This document shows, piece after piece, positions 1 to 7,321 of a stretch of DNA of 14,632 nt. How positions within the stretch are numbered: the first letter of the stretch is position 1; the number at the start of each line of letters is the position of its first letter. A program made the translations under genes and the position numbers. This DNA comes from an uncultured Bartonella sp. (GTDB taxonomy: Bacteria > Pseudomonadota > Alphaproteobacteria > Rhizobiales > Rhizobiaceae): NCBI GenBank assembly GCA_943913205.1, contig CALTWN010000024.1, positions 1-14,632 of the forward strand. Reading direction: 5' to 3'. Under the pieces are notes generated by a model that saw only the letters and a list, made by a program, of their open reading frames with translations, ran no database searches and was not told the origin of the DNA.

Positions 1-31
1 CCCCAAAATTTATTTTACTATATAATTATAT

Positions 32-59
32 TTGCTACAAAGCTATTATAGTATATAAT
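32..59 (+). promoter_or_regulatory. Predicted sigma-70-type promoter for fabI
   Basis: A TTGCTA hexamer at 32-37 is separated by 16 bases from a perfect TATAAT at 54-59. This would start transcription near base 66, about 32 bases before the fabI ATG. The spacing and the perfect -10 box support it, but the surrounding DNA is very AT-rich, so chance matches are likely. The same -35 hexamer occurs in the predicted promoter of the HAD gene at the other end of the window. Confidence 0.4.
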
Positions 60-97
60 ATTTAACAGACTTAAGTTTAATTTTTTTGGGAATTGTT

Positions 98-907
98 ATG
101 AGCAACGATTTATTGAAAGGCAAAAGAGGGCTGGTGCTTGGTTTGGCCAATCAACATTCTATAGCCTGGGGAATAGCAAAATCTGCTGCACAAGCAGGCG
201 CAGAGCTAGGCTTTACTTATCAAAGCGAGCCGCTTAAAAAACGTGTTGAGCCCCTTGCGCAGCAGTTAGGTGGGGTGGTTTTTGGGGTGCTTGATGTAGC
301 ATCGCCAGATTCGTTAGATCAGCTTTTTGAAAATGTTAAACAACGCTGGGGTCAGATAGATTTTTTAATTCATGCTATAGGTTTTTCTGATAAGAATGAG
401 CTTACAGGGCGCTATCTTGATACTAGCTTAAACAATTTTTTAAATACTATGAATATTTCTGTTTATTCATTAACAGCTATTGTGCAGCGGGCTGAAAAAT
501 TGATGACTAACGGTGGTTCTATTCTAACCCTTACTTATTATGGTGCAGAAAAAGTTATGCCAAATTATAATGTTATGGGAATAGCAAAATCGGCATTGGA
601 AACTAGTGTAAAATATTTAGCAGTTGATTTAGGACCTAAGCAGATAAGGGTTAATGCTATTTCTGCGGGCCCTATAAAAACTTTAGCTGCGTCTGGTATT
701 GACAATTTCCGCTATATTTTAAAATGGAATGAATATAATGCTCCTTTAAGACGTACTGTTACTATTGAAGAAGTTGGAGATTCAGCGCTTTACTTTTTGT
801 CAGATTTAAGCCGTGCTGTCACAGGTGAAGTTCATCATGTTGATAGTGGTTATCATGTTGTGGGTATGAAGGCGGTAGATGCGCCAGATATTTCGGTAGT
901 ACAGTAA
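98..907 (+). CDS. fabI: Enoyl-[acyl-carrier-protein] reductase (NADH), FabI
   Basis: FabI reduces trans-2-enoyl-ACP in the last step of each cycle of type II fatty-acid elongation, in the cytosol. The protein (269 aa from this start; the family is about 260-275) is a short-chain dehydrogenase-like Rossmann fold. The N-terminal cofactor motif GLANQHSIAWG lies at residues 15-25, the FabI-type active site at Y147, Y157 and K164 (Y-x6-K), and NAISAGPIKTLAASG follows around residues 186-200. The C-terminal tail (VDSGYHVVGMKAVDAPDIS) is of the alphaproteobacterial type. An in-frame TTG at 86 would add four residues. I prefer ATG 98 because the GGGA at 88-91 sits at normal ribosome-binding distance from it and the resulting N-terminus (MSNDLLKGKRGLVLG) is typical. 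It is the first gene of the left block, 41 bases before aroC. This is the target class of triclosan and diazaborine; the glycine of HAIGF, equivalent to a known resistance position, is unchanged. Confidence 0.96.
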   Translation: MSNDLLKGKRGLVLGLANQHSIAWGIAKSAAQAGAELGFTYQSEPLKKRVEPLAQQLGGVVFGVLDVASPDSLDQLFENVKQRWGQIDFLIHAIGFSDKNELTGRYLDTSLNNFLNTMNISVYSLTAIVQRAEKLMTNGGSILTLTYYGAEKVMPNYNVMGIAKSALETSVKYLAVDLGPKQIRVNAISAGPIKTLAASGIDNFRYILKWNEYNAPLRRTVTIEEVGDSALYFLSDLSRAVTGEVHHVDSGYHVVGMKAVDAPDISVVQ

Positions 908-948
908 ATATATTGATGTTAAATAAATAACCAAAGGAACATTAGCTA

Positions 949-2052
949 ATGTCTTACAATAGTTTTGGTTATTTATTCCGCGTTATGAGCTGGGGCGAAA
1001 GTCATGGCGAAAGCATTGGCTGTGTAATAGATGGTTGCCCACCACGCATCGAGCTGTGTATCCGCGAATTTATACATTATATGAGTAAGAGGCGCCCGGG
1101 GCAAAGTGATTTTGTCTCACAGCGTCTTGAAAGTGATGAAGTTGAAATAGTAAGCGGTGTATTACCATTACCTAGCGATGAAGATGGTTATAAAAGATAT
1201 ATAACTACTGGTACTCCTATATCACTTATTATTAAAAATACTGATACCCGTAGTAAAGATTATAGTGATATTGAAAATATTTATAGGCCTTCTCATGGGG
1301 ATTATAGCTACGATATTAAATATGGCATAAGAGACGCCAAAGGCGGGGGGCGGGCTTCTGCTCGCGAAACTGCTATGCGTGTTGCAGCTGGTGTTATTGC
1401 TCGTAAAATTATACCTGGGGTGGTAATTAGAGGTTGCGTTTCTTCAATAGGTGTTCACGAGGCTTCAACGCAAAATTGGGACTGGAGTGAGGTAGAGCGA
1501 AATGAATTTTATAGCCCAGATGCAAAAATTGTAGATATATTCAGAAAATACATAAATGAATATAAAAAAGCTGGCAATTCAATAGGTGGTGTTGTAACCC
1601 TGCAGGCAGAAAATGTACCAAAGGGGCTTGGGGCGCCTATATATGCGAAGTTAGACCAAGATATTGCTGCTATGCTTATGAGCATTAACGGGGTAAAGGC
1701 TGTAGAAATAGGCGCAGGATTTAAGGCGGCTTTGATGAGTGGTTTTGATAATGCAGACAGAATGACGATAAATGAAAAAGGTGAAACTGAGTTCTTAAGT
1801 AACAATGCGGGCGGTATAATAGCAGGTATTAGTACAGGCGAGCCTATTATTGCACGTTTCGCGGTAAAGCCTACTTCCTCTATACAAAAGCCTTTAGAAT
1901 CTATAGATAGGCAAGGAAATATGTGTATAGTAACAACGCAAGGAAGGCACGACCCTTGTATCGCGATACGCGCGGTAGCTGTGGGCGAAGCTATGTTAGC
2001 TTGTGTATTGGCTGATCATTATTTACGACATAGAGCACAAACAGGCTGTTAA
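949..2052 (+). CDS. aroC: Chorismate synthase
   Basis: AroC converts 5-enolpyruvylshikimate-3-phosphate to chorismate, the last step of the shikimate pathway, using reduced FMN. The protein is 367 aa (E. coli 361). The family signatures are intact: GESHGESIG at residues 16-24 with catalytic-type H19, RRPGQSDF near 48-55, GGGRASARET at 132-141, and GRHDPCIAIRAVAVGEAM from 332 with H334 and D335. A short insertion around residues 72-88, relative to E. coli, falls in a region that varies in the family. A strong AAAGGAA at 933-939 precedes the ATG by nine bases and fixes the start. The 41-base gap after fabI has no evident terminator, so the two genes are probably co-transcribed. Having AroC implies the cell makes its own aromatic compounds or folate precursors. 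Confidence 0.97.
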   Translation: MSYNSFGYLFRVMSWGESHGESIGCVIDGCPPRIELCIREFIHYMSKRRPGQSDFVSQRLESDEVEIVSGVLPLPSDEDGYKRYITTGTPISLIIKNTDTRSKDYSDIENIYRPSHGDYSYDIKYGIRDAKGGGRASARETAMRVAAGVIARKIIPGVVIRGCVSSIGVHEASTQNWDWSEVERNEFYSPDAKIVDIFRKYINEYKKAGNSIGGVVTLQAENVPKGLGAPIYAKLDQDIAAMLMSINGVKAVEIGAGFKAALMSGFDNADRMTINEKGETEFLSNNAGGIIAGISTGEPIIARFAVKPTSSIQKPLESIDRQGNMCIVTTQGRHDPCIAIRAVAVGEAMLACVLADHYLRHRAQTGC

Positions 2053-2071
2053 ATTATAATAGGTATATTAT

Positions 2072-3091
2072 ATGTTATATAACAAACAAAAAATACAAAA
2101 TGCCCTTATGGCTTTTAAAAGAGGTGAAATTATAATTGTTGTAGACGATAATTCACGCGAAAATGAAGGGGATTTAGTTGTTGCTGCACAATTTTGTACT
2201 ACAGAACAAATGGCTTTTATAATAAGGCATAGTTCTGGTATTGTTTGCGCGCCAATGACAGAGCAGCAAGCCGCAAAGCTAGAATTACCACCTATGGTTG
2301 AAAGCAATTCTTCGGCATATCATACAGCATTTACGGTAAGTGTAGACGCAAAAGATGGCACTACTACAGGAATATCAGCATATGAAAGAGCTTTAACTGC
2401 ACGTAAATTAGCAGATGAAAAAACTGTAGCGAACGATTTTATACGCCCAGGCCACCTATTTCCACTTATAGCTAGGAATTTTGGCGTATTAACGCGTTCT
2501 GGGCATACTGAGGCCGCGATAGATTTATGTAAATTATGTGGCATACAACCCGTGGCGGTAATTGGTGAATTAATGAATGATGATGGTACGGTACAAAATC
2601 AAAAGCAATTAAATGCTTTTGCTGAAAAGCATAATTTGCCGCTTATTACAATAGCAGATTTAATTTTGTATAGGCAAGATACTGAAAAAATAGTAAAATG
2701 TGTAGATAAAAAATATAAATATATAAGTGATAAAGAAGTGCTAGAATATCAATATGATATTGGTAACAATATTTATGATGTTATTGATTTTGGCACTAGT
2801 TGTAATAAAGCCGCTATATATGTATCAGAAGATTACATTGGTGATGTTGAATTTATAAAATTAGCAAAAAATTATAATCGTATTATTTGTATAATTTGTA
2901 AAGAAAGTGCAAAACCTAATTTAGTAGAGCATCATAAGCACGCTATAAACCGAGAAATTTTTTGGAGTAAATATGGAGCTGTTACCCAAATATTAAAAGA
3001 TTTTTCGTTTGAAGAGTTTGAAATTGTAAGTAAGCATAGCGAAGAAGAACAAAAACTATATAAGGAATTAATTAACAAGAATGGTAAATAA
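2072..3091 (+). CDS. ribB: 3,4-dihydroxy-2-butanone-4-phosphate synthase with a decayed GTP cyclohydrolase II-like C-terminus
   Basis: RibB makes 3,4-dihydroxy-2-butanone 4-phosphate (plus formate) from ribulose 5-phosphate for riboflavin synthesis. Residues 1-205 are a complete DHBP synthase domain: metal and substrate motif DDNSRENEGD at 25-34, YHTAFTVSVD at 83-92, GTTTGISAYER at 96-106, RPGH at 125-128 and GHTEAAIDL at 144-152. Residues 206-339 occupy the place of the GTP cyclohydrolase II (RibA) domain of RibBA proteins. I see no zinc-binding cysteine cluster (RCDCG), no RVHSECLTGD and no EGRGIGL. Only the stretch near 301-335 (YGAVTQILKDF then EIVSKHS) resembles the RibA segment ending in LLTNNPKK. 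The tail therefore cannot have cyclohydrolase activity by the known mechanism, and a separate ribA is expected elsewhere. The start ATG has only a weak AGG at 2061-2063. The last 11 bases overlap xseB. Confidence 0.93.
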   Translation: MLYNKQKIQNALMAFKRGEIIIVVDDNSRENEGDLVVAAQFCTTEQMAFIIRHSSGIVCAPMTEQQAAKLELPPMVESNSSAYHTAFTVSVDAKDGTTTGISAYERALTARKLADEKTVANDFIRPGHLFPLIARNFGVLTRSGHTEAAIDLCKLCGIQPVAVIGELMNDDGTVQNQKQLNAFAEKHNLPLITIADLILYRQDTEKIVKCVDKKYKYISDKEVLEYQYDIGNNIYDVIDFGTSCNKAAIYVSEDYIGDVEFIKLAKNYNRIICIICKESAKPNLVEHHKHAINREIFWSKYGAVTQILKDFSFEEFEIVSKHSEEEQKLYKELINKNGK

Positions 3092-3362
3092 CAACGATAT
3101 ATCAGGTTTAAGCTTTGAGCAGGCGATGGAGCAATTAGAGAAAATCGTGCAGAAATTAGAAACCGGTAATGTAGAGCTGGCTCAATCTATAAATATTTAT
3201 GAAACAGGTGAGCTTTTAAAAAAACATTGTAGTGATTTATTAAAAAAAGCTGAGCTAAAAATAGAAAAAATTAAGCTAAATGATAATAATGAATATGAAA
3301 ACGTTACTTCTTTAGAAGAATCTGCTAAGCTTTATGTAAAAAAAGATGACTTGCCATTTTAA
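3081..3362 (+). CDS. xseB: Exodeoxyribonuclease VII small subunit
   Basis: XseB binds the large catalytic subunit XseA to form exonuclease VII, which degrades single-stranded DNA to oligonucleotides. The 93-aa protein shows the family pattern from residue 7 onward: LSFEQAMEQLEKIVQKLETG, then LAQSINIYETGELLKKHC, then a lysine- and glutamate-rich helix ending in KIEKI. This is the helical hairpin typical of the family, with an acidic tail of about 30 residues that differs between species. The ATG lies inside the end of ribB (11-base overlap), and an AAGGAA at 3062-3067 is rather far upstream (13 bases), so translational coupling to ribB is likely. The gene runs 17 bases into dxs. xseB next to dxs is a common alphaproteobacterial arrangement. 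xseA is not in this window. Confidence 0.92.
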   Translation: MVNNNDISGLSFEQAMEQLEKIVQKLETGNVELAQSINIYETGELLKKHCSDLLKKAELKIEKIKLNDNNEYENVTSLEESAKLYVKKDDLPF

Positions 3363-5271
3363 TGAAACACAAAATTATTTGCTAGATAGCATAAATTACC
3401 CTATTGACTTGCGTAAGCTATCAGCTGAGCAATTGCCCCAATTATGTGCTGAGTTAAGAGAAGAAATAATTAATATAGTATCCAAAACTGGTGGACATTT
3501 GGGCGCTGGTTTGGGTGTTATTGAACTTACCGTGGCTTTGCATTATGTTTTTGACACTCCTTATGATAGGCTTGTTTGGGATGTAGGTCACCAGACCTAT
3601 CCGCATAAAATTTTAACTGGACGTCGTAAAGATATGTCTAGCTTACGCAAAGTTGGGGGGCTTTCAGGTTTTACCAAGCGTAGCGAAAGTGAATACGACC
3701 CTTTTGGGGCGGGGCATGCTTCTACTTCTATTTCGGCCGCCTTAGGTATGGCTGTGGCGCAAGATTTGGATAAAACTACATCAAAACCGCGTAATGTTGT
3801 GGCTATTATAGGCGATGGTGCAATGTCTGGCGGTATGGTGTATGAAGCAATGAATAATGCCGCAGAAGCGAATGCACGCCTTATAGTTATATTAAATGAT
3901 AATGATATGTCAATTGCGCCACCTGTTGGGGCTATGGCAAAATATTTAACTCGGCTAGTTTCTAGTCCATCTTATAGAAACTTTCGCGAAAAGGTTAAAT
4001 ATTTTAGCAATAAATTTCCAAATATGTTACGGCAAACAGCGCGGCATTCTGAAGAGATTTTTCGCTCTTTACTAAACCATAATGCTAATTTATTTGAAGA
4101 GCTTGGCTTTTATTATGTAGGGCCAATTGATGGGCATGATATAAACCATTTAATTAAAGTTTTAAGTAATATTAAAGAAGAACAAAAAGGGCCGGTATTT
4201 ATACATGCGGTAACGCATAAGGGTAAGGGCTATGCTCCAGCAGAAGCTGCACCCGATAAATTGCATGGTGTTACTAGTTTTGATTTAGCCACTGGTACGC
4301 CTACAAGCGTAAAAATAGATACCTCTATAACTTATACAGACATTTTTGCTCAATCTTTAATAAAAGAAGCTAAAAAAGATGAAAAAATTGTAGCAATTAC
4401 CGCTGCTATGCCCGGTGGCACAGGTCTTAATTTATTTGGAGAGTTTTTTAAAGAACGTATGTTTGATGTGGCTATAGCCGAGCAACATGCTGTTACTTTT
4501 GCAGCAGGTTTAGCAGCAGAAGGGTATAAGCCTTTTGTGGCTATTTATTCAACATTTCTACAGCGCGCTTATGACCAAATAGTGCATGATGTTTCTATCC
4601 AAAATTTACCAGTACGGTTTGCTATAGATAGGGGGGGCGTAGTTGGAGCTGATGGCCCTACACATACAGGTAGTTTTGATATAAGTTTTTTAGCAAATTT
4701 ACCAAACTTTGTTGTTATGGCTCCAAGCGATGCTGAACAAATGGAAAAAATGGTGTCGTTTGCGGCTCAATATAATGATGGCCCTATTGCTTTTCGCTAT
4801 CCTCGCGACAATGCTTTTTCTAGCTTTGTTAAGGAATATAAGCTAGATTCCAAAGAGCTAATTTTGGGCAAAGCTCGTATAATAAGGCAAGGCACCGGGG
4901 TAGCTATATTGAGCTATGGTAGTTGCTTGAGTGCAGCAATTGATGCCGCTGATATTTTAGAAAATAATAATAATATTACTTGTAGTATTGTTGATGCCCA
5001 ATTTTGTAAACCTCTAGATATAGATTTAATAACGCAATTAGCTAAGCATCATGAGTTGCTAGTTACTATTGAAGAAGGAGCTATGGGTGGTTTTGGCGCT
5101 CAGGTCAATAATTTTATTTTAAATGAATCTAAGCTTATAAATAAATTAAAGTTGCGCAATATTGGTTTTCCAGATAAATATTTAAGTCAAGGAGATAGAA
5201 AATTTGTGCTTGATAACATAGGCTTAACAGGAAAAAAAATAGCTGAGCAAATATTATCTGCATATTTATGA
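3346..5271 (+). CDS. dxs: 1-deoxy-D-xylulose-5-phosphate synthase
   Basis: Dxs condenses pyruvate with glyceraldehyde 3-phosphate to DXP, the entry step of the MEP isoprenoid pathway and a branch point to thiamine and pyridoxal phosphate. The 641-aa protein is full length. Visible motifs are TGGHLGAGLG with H51, DVGHQTYPHKILTGR near 79-93, and the thiamine-diphosphate motif GDGAMSGGM from 156 with VILNDND at 181-187. The pyrimidine-binding domain has AEQHAVTFAAG with catalytic E379, and DGPTHTGSFD at 436-445 contains H440. The C-terminal transketolase domain ends with the usual PDKYLSQG segment. The N-terminus (LLDSINYPIDLRKLS) fits alphaproteobacterial Dxs. I chose ATG 3346, which overlaps xseB by 17 bases; the nearby ATG at 3362 is out of frame. 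The stop overlaps the next start (ATGA). The tlyA gene often found after dxs in rhizobia is absent here. Confidence 0.97.
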   Translation: MTCHFNETQNYLLDSINYPIDLRKLSAEQLPQLCAELREEIINIVSKTGGHLGAGLGVIELTVALHYVFDTPYDRLVWDVGHQTYPHKILTGRRKDMSSLRKVGGLSGFTKRSESEYDPFGAGHASTSISAALGMAVAQDLDKTTSKPRNVVAIIGDGAMSGGMVYEAMNNAAEANARLIVILNDNDMSIAPPVGAMAKYLTRLVSSPSYRNFREKVKYFSNKFPNMLRQTARHSEEIFRSLLNHNANLFEELGFYYVGPIDGHDINHLIKVLSNIKEEQKGPVFIHAVTHKGKGYAPAEAAPDKLHGVTSFDLATGTPTSVKIDTSITYTDIFAQSLIKEAKKDEKIVAITAAMPGGTGLNLFGEFFKERMFDVAIAEQHAVTFAAGLAAEGYKPFVAIYSTFLQRAYDQIVHDVSIQNLPVRFAIDRGGVVGADGPTHTGSFDISFLANLPNFVVMAPSDAEQMEKMVSFAAQYNDGPIAFRYPRDNAFSSFVKEYKLDSKELILGKARIIRQGTGVAILSYGSCLSAAIDAADILENNNNITCSIVDAQFCKPLDIDLITQLAKHHELLVTIEEGAMGGFGAQVNNFILNESKLINKLKLRNIGFPDKYLSQGDRKFVLDNIGLTGKKIAEQILSAYL

Positions 5272-6368
5272 GGCAGGTTTTGATAAAAGATAAATGTTTA
5301 CATTTTGGCAGTTGCGGTGGTTGTACAGCACAGCATCTTTCTGCGCCAGCATATAGTGCATGGAAAGAAGGACAAGTTGCACAAATTTTGCAAAAATATG
5401 ATTTAAAGGGTTGTATTGAGCCTATAATAAAGTGCCCTTTATATAGTAGAAGACGCATAGAGCTTATAGCGCATAAAAATAAGCATGGTTTAAAGGTGGG
5501 GTTTAATATATATAAAACTCACGAAATTATTGATATTATGGAATGCCACATTGTACTGCCACAAATTTTGCATAATATTGACGTTGTAAAGAATATGGCT
5601 GCTTTAATAGATAATCAACAAGAAGTTTTTCGTATAAATTTATTATGGACAGAAGAAGGGCTGGATGTAACATTTAAAGAGGTTGGTAATTTAAGCCAAA
5701 AACGAAAAGATTTACTTATACAATATGCTATAGAAAATAATATCGCCCGACTTAGCCTAGGTGAAGAGAAGTTAGTAGAGCAAAGAAAACCATATATTAA
5801 ATTTGGTGATGTTGCTGTATACATAGCTCCAGCTAGTTTTGTACAAGCCGTAGAGGCAATTGAAAAAAAGATGCTAGAACTAGCTATAGAGCATTTAAAA
5901 AAATGCAAATCTGTAATAGATTTATTTGCGGGCTCTGGTAGTTTTACTTTTCCATTATTAAAATATATGTCTGTTCATGCTGTGGAGTTTGAAAAAAGCT
6001 CGCTTAGAGCAATGATAGAGGCATATAGTAAACAAAATTATAAGCTAAAGCCCCTTACTACCGAGCAAAGAAATTTGTTTAATATGCCGTTAACGGCGAA
6101 GGAATTAAATAATTTTGATGCTATTATATTTGACCCTCCAAGAGCTGGTGCTAATGCTCAATGTCGCGAAATAGTAAAAAGTAATGTTACGAAGATAGTA
6201 GCTGTATCTTGCAATGCAGATAGCTTGGCACAGGATTTAAAAATTTTGCAAGATGGCGGCTATAATATTGATAAGATTATTCCGGTAGATCAATTTTTAT
6301 GGTCACCGCATTGTGAAATAGTAGCGTTTCTATCAAAGAAAAAGAAAAAACAAGGATGGAAATTATGA
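5268..6368 (+). CDS. RumA-family 23S rRNA (uracil-5-)-methyltransferase lacking the TRAM domain
   Basis: Members of this family methylate C5 of a uridine in rRNA (RlmC/RlmD) using S-adenosylmethionine and carry a [4Fe-4S] cluster. The 366-aa protein has C10-x5-C16-x2-C19 plus C93, which match the four cluster cysteines of RumA. It has a substrate-binding glutamine in the ASFVQAV segment (188-194), the SAM motif DLFAGSGSF at 218-226, FDPPRAGA at 288-295, nucleophile C315 in VSCN, and the base E350 in HCEIVAF. The protein begins about nine residues before the first cluster cysteine, so the N-terminal TRAM RNA-binding domain of E. coli RlmD is missing; the upstream DNA is dxs coding sequence. 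ATG 5268 overlaps the dxs stop by four bases with no good ribosome-binding site, so it is probably translated by coupling. I cannot say which uridine it targets, so I give no symbol. Confidence 0.88.
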   Translation: MRQVLIKDKCLHFGSCGGCTAQHLSAPAYSAWKEGQVAQILQKYDLKGCIEPIIKCPLYSRRRIELIAHKNKHGLKVGFNIYKTHEIIDIMECHIVLPQILHNIDVVKNMAALIDNQQEVFRINLLWTEEGLDVTFKEVGNLSQKRKDLLIQYAIENNIARLSLGEEKLVEQRKPYIKFGDVAVYIAPASFVQAVEAIEKKMLELAIEHLKKCKSVIDLFAGSGSFTFPLLKYMSVHAVEFEKSSLRAMIEAYSKQNYKLKPLTTEQRNLFNMPLTAKELNNFDAIIFDPPRAGANAQCREIVKSNVTKIVAVSCNADSLAQDLKILQDGGYNIDKIIPVDQFLWSPHCEIVAFLSKKKKKQGWKL

Positions 6369-6418
6369 AACTATGTAATATACTATTAATCGTGTCCTAA
6401 CATTGAATAGTTACATAT

Positions 6419-7321
6419 ATGTTTAAGTTGAATAGAATTTGCGTTAATTATTTTGCCCTTCTCAAACCACGGGTAATGTCTTTGGTGGTTTTTACAGCCG
6501 CTATAGGAATGTTGTTGCCTCCTTCATGTCTTAACATATGGCAAATTTTAGTAGCTATTACATGCATAGGGATAGGTGCTGGTGCCGCTGGCGCTTTGAA
6601 TATGTGGTATGATGCCGATATTGATGCAATAATGAAGCGTACAAAACGCCGTCCTATACCTAGCGGCAAAGTAAAAGCGCAATTTGCTTTGTATTTTGGT
6701 TTGTCTTTAGCAATAAGTTCAACTATAATTTTGGGGCTAGCAACAAACTGGTTTGCGGCGTTGTTTTTAGCGTTTACAATTTTTTTCTATATCATTATAT
6801 ATACAATTTTGTTGAAACGTAACACTCCGCAAAATATTGTTATTGGTGGGGCTGCAGGAGCTTTCCCGCCGATGGTTGGATATGCTTGTGCAACGGGTGA
6901 TATTAGCTGGCAGAGCCTTTCGTTATTTTTATTGATTTTTTTATGGACTCCTCCGCATTTTTGGGCGCTAAGCTTATTTACGATAACGGATTATGATGCG
7001 GTTGCTATACCGATGCTGCCAAATATTAAAGGTGTTTTAATTACTAAAAAATATATTTTAGCTTATAGTGTTTTACTATGTATTAGCGCTTTTATACCTG
7101 GCTGTTTCTTTAATGGTTGCTTTTTATATTTAATTGCAGCTTTTATATTAAATTTTATTTTATTGAATTTAGCTTATAAATTATGGCTGTGTAAATCTGA
7201 TGAAAATTCAGCACAAATTGCAAAGAAGCTTTTTTATTTTTCTCTAATATATTTGGCGGCTTTATTTAGCGTAATTTTGCTAGAAATTATATTTAAAGCT
7301 ATTTTAGGATATAGCATATGA
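6419..7321 (+). CDS. ctaB: Protoheme IX farnesyltransferase (heme O synthase)
   Basis: CtaB (Cox10) transfers a farnesyl group to heme b to give heme O, the precursor of heme A, for heme-copper terminal oxidases. It is an integral inner-membrane enzyme of the UbiA family. The 300-aa protein is almost entirely hydrophobic segments (about eight or nine by eye). The first aspartate-rich motif NMWYDADID lies at 61-69 and is followed by the basic MKRTKRRPIP. The FLWTPPHFWALS segment lies at 175-186, and the second motif DYDAVAIPML at 191-200. It is a little short at the N-terminus compared with rhizobial relatives. The 50 bases before it contain no clear ribosome-binding site or strong promoter. 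It overlaps ispH by four bases. Oxidase structural genes are not in the window, but the gene implies a bo3- or aa3-type oxidase exists in this organism. Confidence 0.95.
   Translation: MFKLNRICVNYFALLKPRVMSLVVFTAAIGMLLPPSCLNIWQILVAITCIGIGAGAAGALNMWYDADIDAIMKRTKRRPIPSGKVKAQFALYFGLSLAISSTIILGLATNWFAALFLAFTIFFYIIIYTILLKRNTPQNIVIGGAAGAFPPMVGYACATGDISWQSLSLFLLIFLWTPPHFWALSLFTITDYDAVAIPMLPNIKGVLITKKYILAYSVLLCISAFIPGCFFNGCFLYLIAAFILNFILLNLAYKLWLCKSDENSAQIAKKLFYFSLIYLAALFSVILLEIIFKAILGYSI

Noticed and set aside
2..90. Inverted match between CCCAAAA (2-8) and TTTTGGG (84-90) flanking the fabI leader
   Set aside because: Seven bases at a distance of about 75 in AT-rich DNA is weak and gives no stable compact structure; probably chance.
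86..97. TTG start four codons upstream of the fabI ATG
   Set aside because: It would place the start on top of the only ribosome-binding-like GGGA, and the ATG at 98 gives the normal FabI N-terminus.
1509..1805. Open frame of 98 codons on the - strand within aroC
   Set aside because: It lies wholly inside the well-conserved aroC frame, and its translation shows no recognisable family features.
5135..5458. Open frame of 107 codons on the - strand across the dxs/methyltransferase junction
   Set aside because: It is antisense to two clearly conserved proteins and its hydrophobic, cysteine-rich translation is typical of shadow frames.
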